This document shows positions 7,163 to 14,570 of a DNA stretch of 50,579 bases, piece by piece. The position numbers and the translations under genes are program-made. The stretch is from Bacteroidales bacterium Bact_22 (lineage in GTDB: Bacteria > Bacteroidota > Bacteroidia > Bacteroidales > F082). The number at the start of each line of letters is the position of its first letter. Position 1 is the stretch's first letter. Under the pieces are notes generated by a model, which saw only the letters and a list, made by a program, of their open reading frames with translations, was not told where the DNA came from and ran no database searches. Location of the stretch: contig LUZN01000051.1 in the NCBI GenBank assembly GCA_001603665.1, positions 1 to 50,579 on the forward strand, written 5' to 3'.

Positions 7163-8341
7163 TTACCACGCCTTTGGTTTAGAAATAGTATTTCTTAAGC
7201 CAAGCAGTGTTGTAAAAATCGTAAAGAAAATATCGTAAAGAGGCGTGAAGAAGAGATATAAATTCTTCTCTCCCAATTGTTTAGCCGATTTTATATATAT
7301 CCAGTCCATGCTGATGCCATGCAGAAGCATAAAGCCGCCTATTGCCACATAATAAACAGGACATTCGGTGTTGCAGATGAAAGCTGGCGAGAGGCAGAAA
7401 AGCACTACAGCCGAGGTATAGTATAATAAGCGGCTCGACAGCAGCATTCCCAGGATGATGTTGGTTGAGCGTTTGTACATGTTGGCAGTGGAGTAGTGGC
7501 GGCGCTTCTGGTGAATCCAACCGCTGAAGGTGTGCTTTGGCTCCGACTCCACACGACAGTTCGGGTCGATGAAGATACGCGTGTTTTTGCTGTTTGCCAC
7601 CTGACTGATAAATATGTCGTCGTCGCCCGACGGTATGGTGTAATGCGATGTGAAGCCCTTGTTTTTGTAGAAAAGATCGCGATGATACGACAGATTGCGG
7701 CCCACTCCCATGTAAGGTCGGTGCGCCAATGCCATCGAGAGATATTGAATGGCGGTGTAGAGCGTGTCGAAGCGTATCAGCTTGTTTAACAGGCCTTTAC
7801 GGGTGAAATATGGTCCGTAGCCCAGCACCACCTCGGTATTTTTGCGGTAAGCGCCCACCATTCCCTTGATCCACTGGTCGTTTTCAGGCAGACAATCGGC
7901 GTCGGTCAACAGCAAAAGGTCGTGTTTTGCCGATTTGATTCCCATGCTGAGCGGGAATTTCTTGCCATGGAAGAAGTTGAGGCTCTGGGTAAGCGACACG
8001 ATGTTGATGTCGGGACGCTGGCGCACAAGCTGCTCCAGATATTCCGAGGTCTCATCGGTTGAGCAGTCGTTGACGATCACAAGCTCAAATTCAGGATAAT
8101 CCTGCGAGAGAATGCGCGGCACCAGGTCGACGAGATACTCGTAAGCGTCTTTGGCACAGACGATTACCGACACCGGCTCATAATTCGGAGCGTCGTTGTC
8201 GTATTTCTTTTTCTTGAAAAACGCCAGACGGCTGAAAAGACCCCAGAAATAGCACATCTGAATCAGCCAGCAGAGTCCGAAAATGCATAAAACTATGAAG
8301 CTCAGTGATTTATAGTTAAAAATGACTTCCATTTCGTTCAA
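7163..8341 (-). CDS. Membrane glycosyltransferase, family 2
   Basis: A 392-residue inner-membrane protein. A transmembrane segment at about residues 14-35 precedes a GT-A fold catalytic domain (57-290) that begins VSVIVCAKDAYEYL and includes VNDCSTDETSEYL. The metal-binding DAD is at 147-149, an acidic GDDD at 239-242, and a QKRRH motif at 278-282 resembles the QxxRW motif of processive GT2 enzymes. Three or so transmembrane helices follow (about 295-375). It should transfer a sugar from an NDP-sugar on the cytoplasmic face, either to a lipid carrier or a growing glycan; the substrate cannot be read. Start ATG at 8341; Met4 at 8332 is possible. Monocistronic, divergent from tgt. Confidence 0.9.
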   Translation of the reverse strand: MNEMEVIFNYKSLSFIVLCIFGLCWLIQMCYFWGLFSRLAFFKKKKYDNDAPNYEPVSVIVCAKDAYEYLVDLVPRILSQDYPEFELVIVNDCSTDETSEYLEQLVRQRPDINIVSLTQSLNFFHGKKFPLSMGIKSAKHDLLLLTDADCLPENDQWIKGMVGAYRKNTEVVLGYGPYFTRKGLLNKLIRFDTLYTAIQYLSMALAHRPYMGVGRNLSYHRDLFYKNKGFTSHYTIPSGDDDIFISQVANSKNTRIFIDPNCRVESEPKHTFSGWIHQKRRHYSTANMYKRSTNIILGMLLSSRLLYYTSAVVLFCLSPAFICNTECPVYYVAIGGFMLLHGISMDWIYIKSAKQLGEKNLYLFFTPLYDIFFTIFTTLLGLRNTISKPKAW

Positions 8342-8354
8342 TATTTACAATTTG

Positions 8355-8362
8355 CAAAGATA
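8355..8362 (-). promoter_or_regulatory. Glycosyltransferase promoter -7 box (TATCTTTG)
   Basis: Minus-strand TATCTTTG, 14 nt before the ATG at 8341. It is paired with the divergent tgt promoter 14 bases away. Confidence 0.6.
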
Positions 8363-8375
8363 TTTGTTTTTTTTG

Positions 8376-8383
8376 TATTTTTG
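8376..8383 (+). promoter_or_regulatory. tgt promoter -7 box (TATTTTTG)
   Basis: TATTTTTG followed by CACAAATTTTTG, ending 15 nt before the tgt ATG, so the leader can be only a few nucleotides long. Confidence 0.65.
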
Positions 8384-8397
8384 CACAAATTTTTGAG

Positions 8398-9531
8398 ATG
8401 AAGTATTCGCTAGTTAAAAACGATGCAAAAAGTAACGCCCGAGCCGGTGTTCTCACCACAGACCATGGCAATATCGAGACTCCTATCTTTATGCCTGTGG
8501 GTACGGTCGGTAGCGTTAAAGCTGTGCATATCAGAGACTTAGAAGAAGAGATAAAGGCGCAGATCATCCTTGGAAATACCTATCATCTCTATCTCCGTCC
8601 GGGTCTCGACGTGCTGCACGAATGCGGCGGATTGCATCAGTTCAACGGCTGGCATCATCCTATTTTGACCGACAGCGGCGGCTTCCAGGTGTTCTCGCTG
8701 ACCGACATCCGTAAGATGAAGGAAGAAGGTGTGGAGTTTCGCTCGCATATCGACGGCTCGAAACATCTGTTTACTCCCGAAAGTGTGATGGACATCGAGC
8801 GTACCATCGGCGCCGACATCATCATGGCGTTCGACGAATGTGCGCCGGGCACATCGGATTACAAATACGCGAAAGAGGCTATGGGACGAACCCACCGTTG
8901 GCTCGCCCGCTGCCTCAAACGTTTCAATGAGACTGAACCTCAATACGGCTATCATCAGTCGTTGTTCCCCATCGTGCAGGGCTGCACCTACCGCGACCTG
9001 CGCGAAGAGTCGGCAGAGTACATCGCCTCGCAAAACTGCGACGGTAACGCCATCGGCGGCCTGGCAGTGGGCGAGCCAACGGAGAAGATGTACGAGATGA
9101 TCGAGGTGGTGAACGCCATCCTGCCGAAAGACAAGCCGAGATATCTTATGGGAGTGGGCACTCCGGCTAACATTCTCGAAGGAATCTCGCGCGGCGTCGA
9201 CATGTTCGACTGCGTGATGCCGACGCGTAACGGCCGCAACGGCATGCTTTTCACCTCCGAAGGCATAATAAACATCAAAAACGAACGTTGGAAATATGAT
9301 TTTTCACCACTCGACGAGAACGGCTCGGTGTTTGTGGATCATCAGTATTCAAAGGCATATCTGAGACATCTCATCATCTCGAAGGAGATTCTCGGCCCGA
9401 TGATCGCCACGGTGCACAACCTCGGCTTCTACCTCTGGCTGGTGAGGGAAGCGAGAAAACACATCATCGAGGGCGACTTCACCGAGTGGCGCGACATGAT
9501 GCTCCCGAAAGTGACGAATCGTATTTCTTAA
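8398..9531 (+). CDS. tgt: tRNA-guanine(34) transglycosylase
   Basis: A 377-residue enzyme that replaces guanine-34 of GUN-anticodon tRNAs with preQ1 in queuosine synthesis. It has the substrate-site aspartate in TDSGGFQVFS (Asp92), FDECAP (146-151), QGCTYRDLR, GGLAVGE, and the nucleophile region MFDCVMPTRNGRNG (Asp271). The canonical zinc site of three cysteines in CxCxxC is absent: the aligned stretch is ENGSVFVDHQY (about 307-317), although the histidine of the fourth ligand (His340, TVHNLGFYLWL) remains. It is followed by lptG at an 10-base gap, probably one operon. The start fits the promoter spacing. Confidence 0.95.
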   Translation: MKYSLVKNDAKSNARAGVLTTDHGNIETPIFMPVGTVGSVKAVHIRDLEEEIKAQIILGNTYHLYLRPGLDVLHECGGLHQFNGWHHPILTDSGGFQVFSLTDIRKMKEEGVEFRSHIDGSKHLFTPESVMDIERTIGADIIMAFDECAPGTSDYKYAKEAMGRTHRWLARCLKRFNETEPQYGYHQSLFPIVQGCTYRDLREESAEYIASQNCDGNAIGGLAVGEPTEKMYEMIEVVNAILPKDKPRYLMGVGTPANILEGISRGVDMFDCVMPTRNGRNGMLFTSEGIINIKNERWKYDFSPLDENGSVFVDHQYSKAYLRHLIISKEILGPMIATVHNLGFYLWLVREARKHIIEGDFTEWRDMMLPKVTNRIS

Positions 9532-9541
9532 AATATTGATA

Positions 9542-10615
9542 ATGAGAAAGTTAGACTGGTATATTTTCAAAAAATTCATTGGCACATTCTTCTTTGCCAT
9601 CAGTCTGCTCATTGTGGTGGTGATAGTGTTCGACGTGTCGGAAAACGTCGACAGCTTCATCAAAAACCACGCCTCGCTCTATGAGGTCGTTTTTCATTTC
9701 TACATTCCGTTTATTCCTTATTTTATTAACCTTTTCATATATCTGTTCACCTTCATCTCGGTTATTTTCTTCACCTCGAAGATGGCAGGGCACACCGAAA
9801 TCATCGCCATCCTCAGCAGCGGCGTCAGTTTCAAGAGGTTTTTATGGCCTTATATGATGGCGGCTTTGCTGCTCGCAGGCGGCTCGTTCTATCTCGGTAA
9901 CTTCTTGATTCCCAGGATGGATACGGTGCGTAGGACGTTTAAAAACACCTATATGGAAAACCTGATGAAGAGCTCGGGTCAGAACATCCATGTGCAGATT
10001 GAGAAGGGCGTTTATGCGTATATGTCGAACTACGATCTGAAGCGTGCCACAGGATATAAGTTTACATTGGAAAAGTTTGATAATCATACACTTGAGTATA
10101 AATTGAGTTCCGATAAAATCGTTTACGATTCACTCAACGAAAGCTGGAAAATCTACAATTATATCGAATATGATTTCGTGCCCGTAGAAAAACTCTCTCG
10201 AGGTAAGCTCCTTGATACCGTTTTGCCGATGAAACCCTCAGACTTTTATTTCGTTAAGGAAGATTTCGAGGAGATGAACCTCATCGAGCTGAACAGGTAT
10301 ATCGACGAGCAGCATGCCAAAGGTGCGGAGAACATCCTGCCTTACGAGATTGAGAAACACAAACGCTTGGCATCGCCAGCAGCTATTATCATTCTCACGA
10401 TTATCGGTGCGGCATTGTCGAGTCGCAAAACCAGGGGAGGCATGGGTATCAACCTCGGAATAGGCATCACCATCACCTTTGCCTACATCCTGTTCCTCGA
10501 GTTTTTCAGGGTGTTCGCCATCTCGGGCGTCATCTCGCCGTTTTTCGCCGGCTGGCTCCCCAACATCATCTTCGCCACCATCGGAATCTATTTCCTGGCA
10601 AAAGCGCCAAAATAA
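9542..10615 (+). CDS. lptG: LPS export permease LptG/LptF family (YjgP/YjgQ)
   Basis: A 357-residue inner-membrane protein of the LptF/LptG family, the permease of the Lpt machine that extracts lipopolysaccharide and passes it to the periplasmic bridge. It shows the family layout: three N-terminal membrane helices (about 15-35, 60-80, 98-120), a periplasmic beta-jellyroll domain (about 135-265) and three C-terminal helices (about 275-295, 305-325, 333-352). LPRMDT-like family context appears as NFLIPRMDTVRR. An in-frame TTG lies 6 bases upstream, but ATG at 9542 gives MRKLDWYIFKKF, the usual N-terminus. Which of LptF or LptG it is cannot be settled by eye. It follows tgt closely, an arrangement I associate with Bacteroidota. 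Confidence 0.88.
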   Translation: MRKLDWYIFKKFIGTFFFAISLLIVVVIVFDVSENVDSFIKNHASLYEVVFHFYIPFIPYFINLFIYLFTFISVIFFTSKMAGHTEIIAILSSGVSFKRFLWPYMMAALLLAGGSFYLGNFLIPRMDTVRRTFKNTYMENLMKSSGQNIHVQIEKGVYAYMSNYDLKRATGYKFTLEKFDNHTLEYKLSSDKIVYDSLNESWKIYNYIEYDFVPVEKLSRGKLLDTVLPMKPSDFYFVKEDFEEMNLIELNRYIDEQHAKGAENILPYEIEKHKRLASPAAIIILTIIGAALSSRKTRGGMGINLGIGITITFAYILFLEFFRVFAISGVISPFFAGWLPNIIFATIGIYFLAKAPK

Positions 10616-10650
10616 TTTCAAAATTTTTCTCAACATTTCAATTTTTTTCG

Positions 10651-10658
10651 TATTTTAG
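10651..10658 (+). promoter_or_regulatory. Putative deoxynucleoside kinase promoter (TATTTTAG)
   Basis: TATTTTAG deviates from TAnnTTTG at one position but has the usual GCGAAAAATTT downstream and lies 19 nt before the ATG. It would start the kinase-kdsB-SPOR-trmB transcript. Confidence 0.4.
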
Positions 10659-10676
10659 CGAAAAATTTGGAGTACT

Positions 10677-11288
10677 ATGCATATCGCTATAGCTGGAAAT
10701 ATCGGCTCTGGTAAGACGACGTTAACTCGTTTATTATCAAAGCATTTCGGATGGAAGCCTCATTTCGAGGAAGTCGACAACAATCCGTATCTGGAGAGTT
10801 TTTACGAAGATATGAAACGCTGGTCGTTCAATCTGCAGATCTATTTCCTGAACAGCCGTTTCCGTCAGGTGATGGACATCCGCAAGAGCGGCGACGACAT
10901 CATCCAGGACCGCACCATCTACGAGGACGCCTACATCTTCGCGGCTAACCTCTACGACATGGGCCTAATGGAGACTCGCGACTACCAGAACTATCAGGAT
11001 CTGTTCGAGTTGATGAGCTCGTTCCTGCAAGCCCCGGATCTGCTGATATATCTGCGTGCCAGCGTGCCGACACTCGTCCGCCAGATTCAGAAACGTAACC
11101 GCGACTACGAACAGTCGATACGTCTCGACTACCTCAAGGCGCTCAACAAACGCTACGAGAACTGGATTTCGAGCTATAACAAAGGCAAACTCCTCATCAT
11201 CGAGAGCGACAACATCGACCTCGAGAAGCCCGAGGACTTGAGCACAGTAATCGAACAAATCAACGGATCACTTAACGGATTGTTCTGA
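10677..11288 (+). CDS. Deoxynucleoside kinase
   Basis: A 203-residue cytoplasmic kinase of the deoxyguanosine/deoxyadenosine kinase type, which phosphorylates salvaged deoxynucleosides at the 5' position. The P-loop is GNIGSGKT (7-14). The EVDNNPYLESFYED segment supplies the catalytic-base region. RxRQVMDI and DRTIYEDAYIFA (from Asp78) match the DRS motif that binds substrate and phosphates, and a basic lid region (RQIQKRNRDYEQSI) follows. Substrate preference (dG, dA, dC or dT) is not readable. It is the first gene of a tightly packed run; kdsB starts 2 bases after its stop. Confidence 0.92.
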   Translation: MHIAIAGNIGSGKTTLTRLLSKHFGWKPHFEEVDNNPYLESFYEDMKRWSFNLQIYFLNSRFRQVMDIRKSGDDIIQDRTIYEDAYIFAANLYDMGLMETRDYQNYQDLFELMSSFLQAPDLLIYLRASVPTLVRQIQKRNRDYEQSIRLDYLKALNKRYENWISSYNKGKLLIIESDNIDLEKPEDLSTVIEQINGSLNGLF

Positions 11289-11290
11289 TT

Positions 11291-12016
11291 ATGAAGATCT
11301 TAGGTATCATCCCGGCACGATACGGCTCGACACGTTTCGAAGGCAAGCCACTTGCTCTCATCAACGGCAAGATGATGATTCAGCGTGTGTATGAGCAGGC
11401 GAAGAAAGCCGATAAACTCGCGGAAGTGGTAGTGGCTACTGACGATGAGCGCATCTACAACGCTGTGCTCGGCTTCGGCGGCAAGGCTGTGATGACGTCG
11501 AAAAACCATAAGAGCGGCACCGACCGTTGCTGCGAGGTGGTGGATAAGATTGGCGCCGGCTTCGATGCGGTGATAAATATCCAGGGCGATGAACCGTATA
11601 TCAACCCATTGCAAATCAATCAGATAGCAGGGCTGATATCGGATAAGGACACGCCTCTGGCATCGCTGTGCAAGCCTATCCACGACGATGACGAGCTGAA
11701 GAGTCCTAACGCGGTGAAAGTGGTGTTCGACAAAAATGGTAAGGCGTTGTATTTCAGCAGGTTCGCCATCCCGTATCTAAGAAATCAGGTGGAGCGCACG
11801 TTTTACAAGCACATCGGCATATACGCATATAAATGCGATGTGTTGAAGCAGGTGGCCGCACTCCCGCAGTCGGGACTGGAGCTGGCTGAGTCGCTCGAAC
11901 AGCTGCGCTGGCTTGAAAACGGCTACACCGTCCGCATGGGAGTGACGGAATTTGAAAGTTTTTCGGTCGATGTGCCGGAAGACATTGTGAAAATTGAAAA
12001 AATATTTAAAGAATGA
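11291..12016 (+). CDS. kdsB: CMP-KDO synthetase (3-deoxy-manno-octulosonate cytidylyltransferase)
   Basis: A 241-residue cytoplasmic enzyme that activates KDO with CTP for lipopolysaccharide inner-core synthesis. It has the nucleotidyltransferase start IIPARYGSTRFEGKPL (6-21), VATDDERI (49-56), SGTDRCCEV, the INIQGDEPYI motif near residue 97, YFSRFAIPY and HIGIYAYK. Length is close to the usual 245-255. Its stop overlaps the next start by 4 bases (ATGA), suggesting translational coupling. Confidence 0.96.
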   Translation: MKILGIIPARYGSTRFEGKPLALINGKMMIQRVYEQAKKADKLAEVVVATDDERIYNAVLGFGGKAVMTSKNHKSGTDRCCEVVDKIGAGFDAVINIQGDEPYINPLQINQIAGLISDKDTPLASLCKPIHDDDELKSPNAVKVVFDKNGKALYFSRFAIPYLRNQVERTFYKHIGIYAYKCDVLKQVAALPQSGLELAESLEQLRWLENGYTVRMGVTEFESFSVDVPEDIVKIEKIFKE

Positions 12017-13095
12017 TTATAAAATCTATAACTGAGTTGCTTTTAGACCACGATTGCGTCATCGTGCCGGAGTTCGGAGCCTTCATCTCGAAGGAGACTC
12101 CCGCTACGCTCGACTACGTTACGCATCGTCTGACACCGCCGTCGAAGGAGGTGCGGTTCAACGGACAACTGATCACCGACGACGGACTGCTCATTGGCTA
12201 TGTCGCGAAGCAGCAGGGTATCAACATGACGGAAGCGGCGAAGCAGGTGCACGACTTTGCCATGCAGAGTCTGGCAGTCGTTGAGGCTAGCGGAGTGCTA
12301 CGTCTCGACGGCATGGGTGTGCTGAGCCGCGTGACAGATCGCGACTACGTGTTCCAACTCGACGAAGAACTGAATCTGTTTGGCGACGCCTTCGGTCTTA
12401 CACCACTGAAGCTGCAGCCAATATATAGAAGAGAGACATACAAACAGATACAAGAGCAGATTGCCACCGACCAAAAGGCGAAAAACACCTTGATGACAGT
12501 CCATGACGAAGTTGAAGAAGAGATGCCGCATCACGTAAACCGCTACAACTACAAGTGGTTCCGTGCAGCAGCCTATTCGATGATGATAGCCATGGTGCTT
12601 GTGTTGTTAGGCTGGGGCGCCGACATGAGCGACTCTAACCTCGCATCGTGGAATCCGTTCTTCTATTCGTCGCCTAACGAGTTTATCGCCAAGCATTTCA
12701 ACAACAGCATGGAAGTCCGTGAGTTTGTCGAGGTTGCCAAACTCCCGATGCTTGAGCTGAAGGCTCCAGTCTTTAAAAAAGACATTTACGATCTCGCACC
12801 TCGCGATTTTGAGGTTGTCAAACCGAAAGAAGTCAAACCGGCCGAAGTAAAGCCCGCCGATGTTAACTCCTATTATATTATAGGAGCATCGTTGCGTACC
12901 GAGGCCGACGGTGAGCGTTGTGCGAAGAACTTCCAGAAACAAGGTTTTGAAGGTGCCGTGGCGCTTCCGATGAACGACAAAGGCAACGTGCGCGTGGCCT
13001 ACGAATTGGTGCTGGGACGCGATGCCGCTTTGAGACGTCTGGAGATAATCAAGTCTGAATATAACGAAGCCGCCTGGCTGTTACGTAAGAAATAA
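12013..13095 (+). CDS. HU-CCDC81 and SPOR domain membrane protein
   Basis: A 360-residue protein with three parts. Residues 1-130 hold two HU-like domains of the CCDC81-type found in Bacteroidota (LLLDHDCVIVPEFGAFIS; VRFNGQLITDDGLLIGYVA). One membrane helix lies at about 180-200 (AAAYSMMIAMVLVLLGW). A linker carries a KPxEVKPAEVKPADV repeat, and the C-terminal SPOR domain (about 292-360, YYIIGASLRTEADGERCAKN) should bind glycan strands denuded of stem peptides. The N-terminus is thus predicted to be cytoplasmic and the SPOR domain periplasmic, as expected for a division-site or envelope protein. Whether the HU-like part contacts DNA or protein is unknown. Confidence 0.85.
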   Translation: MIIKSITELLLDHDCVIVPEFGAFISKETPATLDYVTHRLTPPSKEVRFNGQLITDDGLLIGYVAKQQGINMTEAAKQVHDFAMQSLAVVEASGVLRLDGMGVLSRVTDRDYVFQLDEELNLFGDAFGLTPLKLQPIYRRETYKQIQEQIATDQKAKNTLMTVHDEVEEEMPHHVNRYNYKWFRAAAYSMMIAMVLVLLGWGADMSDSNLASWNPFFYSSPNEFIAKHFNNSMEVREFVEVAKLPMLELKAPVFKKDIYDLAPRDFEVVKPKEVKPAEVKPADVNSYYIIGASLRTEADGERCAKNFQKQGFEGAVALPMNDKGNVRVAYELVLGRDAALRRLEIIKSEYNEAAWLLRKK

Positions 13096-13100
13096 AAGCC

Positions 13101-13763
13101 GTGGGAAAGAAGAACAAACTCGAGCGTTTCGCCGAATGCAAGACTTTCGAAAATCTTTTTGAATATTCATTCGAGCGCATCAAGGAGGAGGGATTCCCTC
13201 TGAAAGGGCGTTGGCATGAGTTTTTCGGCAACGACAACCCGATAGTTTTGGAGCTCGGCTGCGGAAAGGGCGAGTACACCATCGGACTGGCCAAGGCGCA
13301 TCCCGACATTAATTATATAGGTGTCGACATCAAAGGCGCAAGGATGTGGGTCGGACTGAAGCAAGGTATAGCTGAAGGCCTGAAAAACGTGGCGTTTGTG
13401 CGTACCCGCATCGAGCTGATAGAGCATTTCTTTGGCGAGAACGAGGTCGACGAGATATGGATCACCTTCCCAGATCCACAGATACTGAAGGCCCGCAAGC
13501 GTCTCACTGCACCTGTTTATCTCGAGCGTTATAAGACTTTTTTGAAAGAAGACAGCTATATCAACCTGAAGACCGACAGCGACCTGCTTTACGATTTCAC
13601 CCTTGAGGTGGTGAAAGAGGCCGGATATCCTATAGTTTACAACTATACCGACCTTTATGCCAACGACGACGAGCTCGAAGTCAAGACTATCAGAACCTAC
13701 TACGAGTCGATGTGGCTGAAGCAGGGCTTGACGATAAAATATCTGAAATTCAAAGTAAAATAA
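13101..13763 (+). CDS. trmB: tRNA (guanine-N7-)-methyltransferase
   Basis: A 220-residue SAM-dependent enzyme that makes m7G46 in tRNA. It has VLELGCGKGEYTIGLA (SAM motif I, about 50-65), IGVDIKGARMW (motif II), and WITFPDPQILKARKRLTAP, the TrmB FPDP signature. The start is a GTG (MGKKNKLERF); no ATG lies at a sensible N-terminal position. It follows the SPOR gene at 5 bases. It ends 3 bases from the stop of pcm on the other strand, with no room for a separate terminator. Confidence 0.95.
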   Translation: MGKKNKLERFAECKTFENLFEYSFERIKEEGFPLKGRWHEFFGNDNPIVLELGCGKGEYTIGLAKAHPDINYIGVDIKGARMWVGLKQGIAEGLKNVAFVRTRIELIEHFFGENEVDEIWITFPDPQILKARKRLTAPVYLERYKTFLKEDSYINLKTDSDLLYDFTLEVVKEAGYPIVYNYTDLYANDDELEVKTIRTYYESMWLKQGLTIKYLKFKVK

Positions 13764-13766
13764 GGT

Positions 13767-14426
13767 CTAGTCGCGACCTGTCCCCTTTAACATCGGCACA
13801 AAACGGCAGTCACCGAACTCCTCGCGGAGCATGGTGCCGTCGGCTTGCTTTGTCAGTCGCAGCATAATCTGTTTGCTCGCGTCGGCTTCATCGTTGAGCG
13901 GGATGACCATTATTCCGTCTGTTTTCAGTTGATCCACAAGGGCTTGCGGTATTTCGGGAGCCGCCGCTGTGATCAGCACCCTATCGAAAGGAGCGAATGT
14001 GGGAAGACCTCTGTTGCCGTCGCCCAGGAAAGTCTTGATGTTATACGGAAACTCCGCCAAGAATGGCTTCGTTTTAAGATAAAGATTACGTTGCCGCTCG
14101 ATGGTGAACACCTTAGCGCCCATCGCAGCCAAAACACATGCCTGATAGCCGGAACCAGTACCGATTTCAAGCACTTTCATGCCTTTTGTCACCTGCAGAA
14201 GCTGACTCTGCATCGCCACGGTGAACGGCTGCGAGATGGTCTGTCCCGAGCCGATGGGGAAGGCTTTGTCCTGGTAGGCAAACTCCACAAACGACGAGTC
14301 GAGGAACACATGACGTGGCACTGTGCCTATGGCCTCGAGCACACGGCTATCCGTAATGCCTTTATCCTTAAGCACTTGCACCAGCTGCTGGCGCATACCT
14401 TTGTGGCGATAAGTGTCTTCCTGCAT
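13767..14426 (-). CDS. pcm: Protein-L-isoaspartate O-methyltransferase
   Basis: A 219-residue SAM enzyme that repairs isoaspartyl residues in damaged proteins. It shows VPRHVFLDSSF, AYQDKAFPIGSGQTISQP (substrate-site region), VLEIGTGSGYQACVLAAMG (motif I) and FDRVLITAAAPEIP (motif II/III). Monocistronic, convergent with trmB and divergent from the Gfo/Idh/MocA gene. A -7 box sits 18 nt upstream of the ATG. Confidence 0.95.
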   Translation of the reverse strand: MQEDTYRHKGMRQQLVQVLKDKGITDSRVLEAIGTVPRHVFLDSSFVEFAYQDKAFPIGSGQTISQPFTVAMQSQLLQVTKGMKVLEIGTGSGYQACVLAAMGAKVFTIERQRNLYLKTKPFLAEFPYNIKTFLGDGNRGLPTFAPFDRVLITAAAPEIPQALVDQLKTDGIMVIPLNDEADASKQIMLRLTKQADGTMLREEFGDCRFVPMLKGTGRD

Positions 14427-14443
14427 AACGTTGTTTTGCTTCG

Positions 14444-14451
14444 CAAAAATA
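14444..14451 (-). promoter_or_regulatory. pcm promoter -7 box (TATTTTTG)
   Basis: Minus-strand TATTTTTG followed by CGAAGCAAAA, 18 nt before the pcm start. Confidence 0.6.
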
Positions 14452-14454
14452 GTA

Positions 14455-14536
14455 AAAAGTTTGTAAAGTCGAAAAGTTTATAAAGCTAAAGATTTCCATA
14501 ATTCACTTCTATACTTTAAAAACTTTATTAACTTTT
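14455..14536. repeat. Direct and inverted 14-bp repeats between divergent promoters
   Basis: AAAAGTTTGTAAAG (14455-14468) is repeated as AAAAGTTTATAAAG (14472-14485). A near-perfect inverted copy, CTTTATTAACTTTT, lies at 14523-14536. The copies flank the centre of the pcm/oxidoreductase intergenic region, upstream of both -7 boxes, so they could be binding sites for a regulator or just AT-rich promoter context. Confidence 0.45.
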
Positions 14537-14548
14537 CAACTATTTTCG

Positions 14549-14556
14549 TATCTTTG
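14549..14556 (+). promoter_or_regulatory. Oxidoreductase promoter -7 box (TATCTTTG)
   Basis: TATCTTTG followed by CAAAAATTTTTGC, ending 15 nt before the ATG at 14571. Confidence 0.65.
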
Positions 14557-14570
14557 CAAAAATTTTTGCT

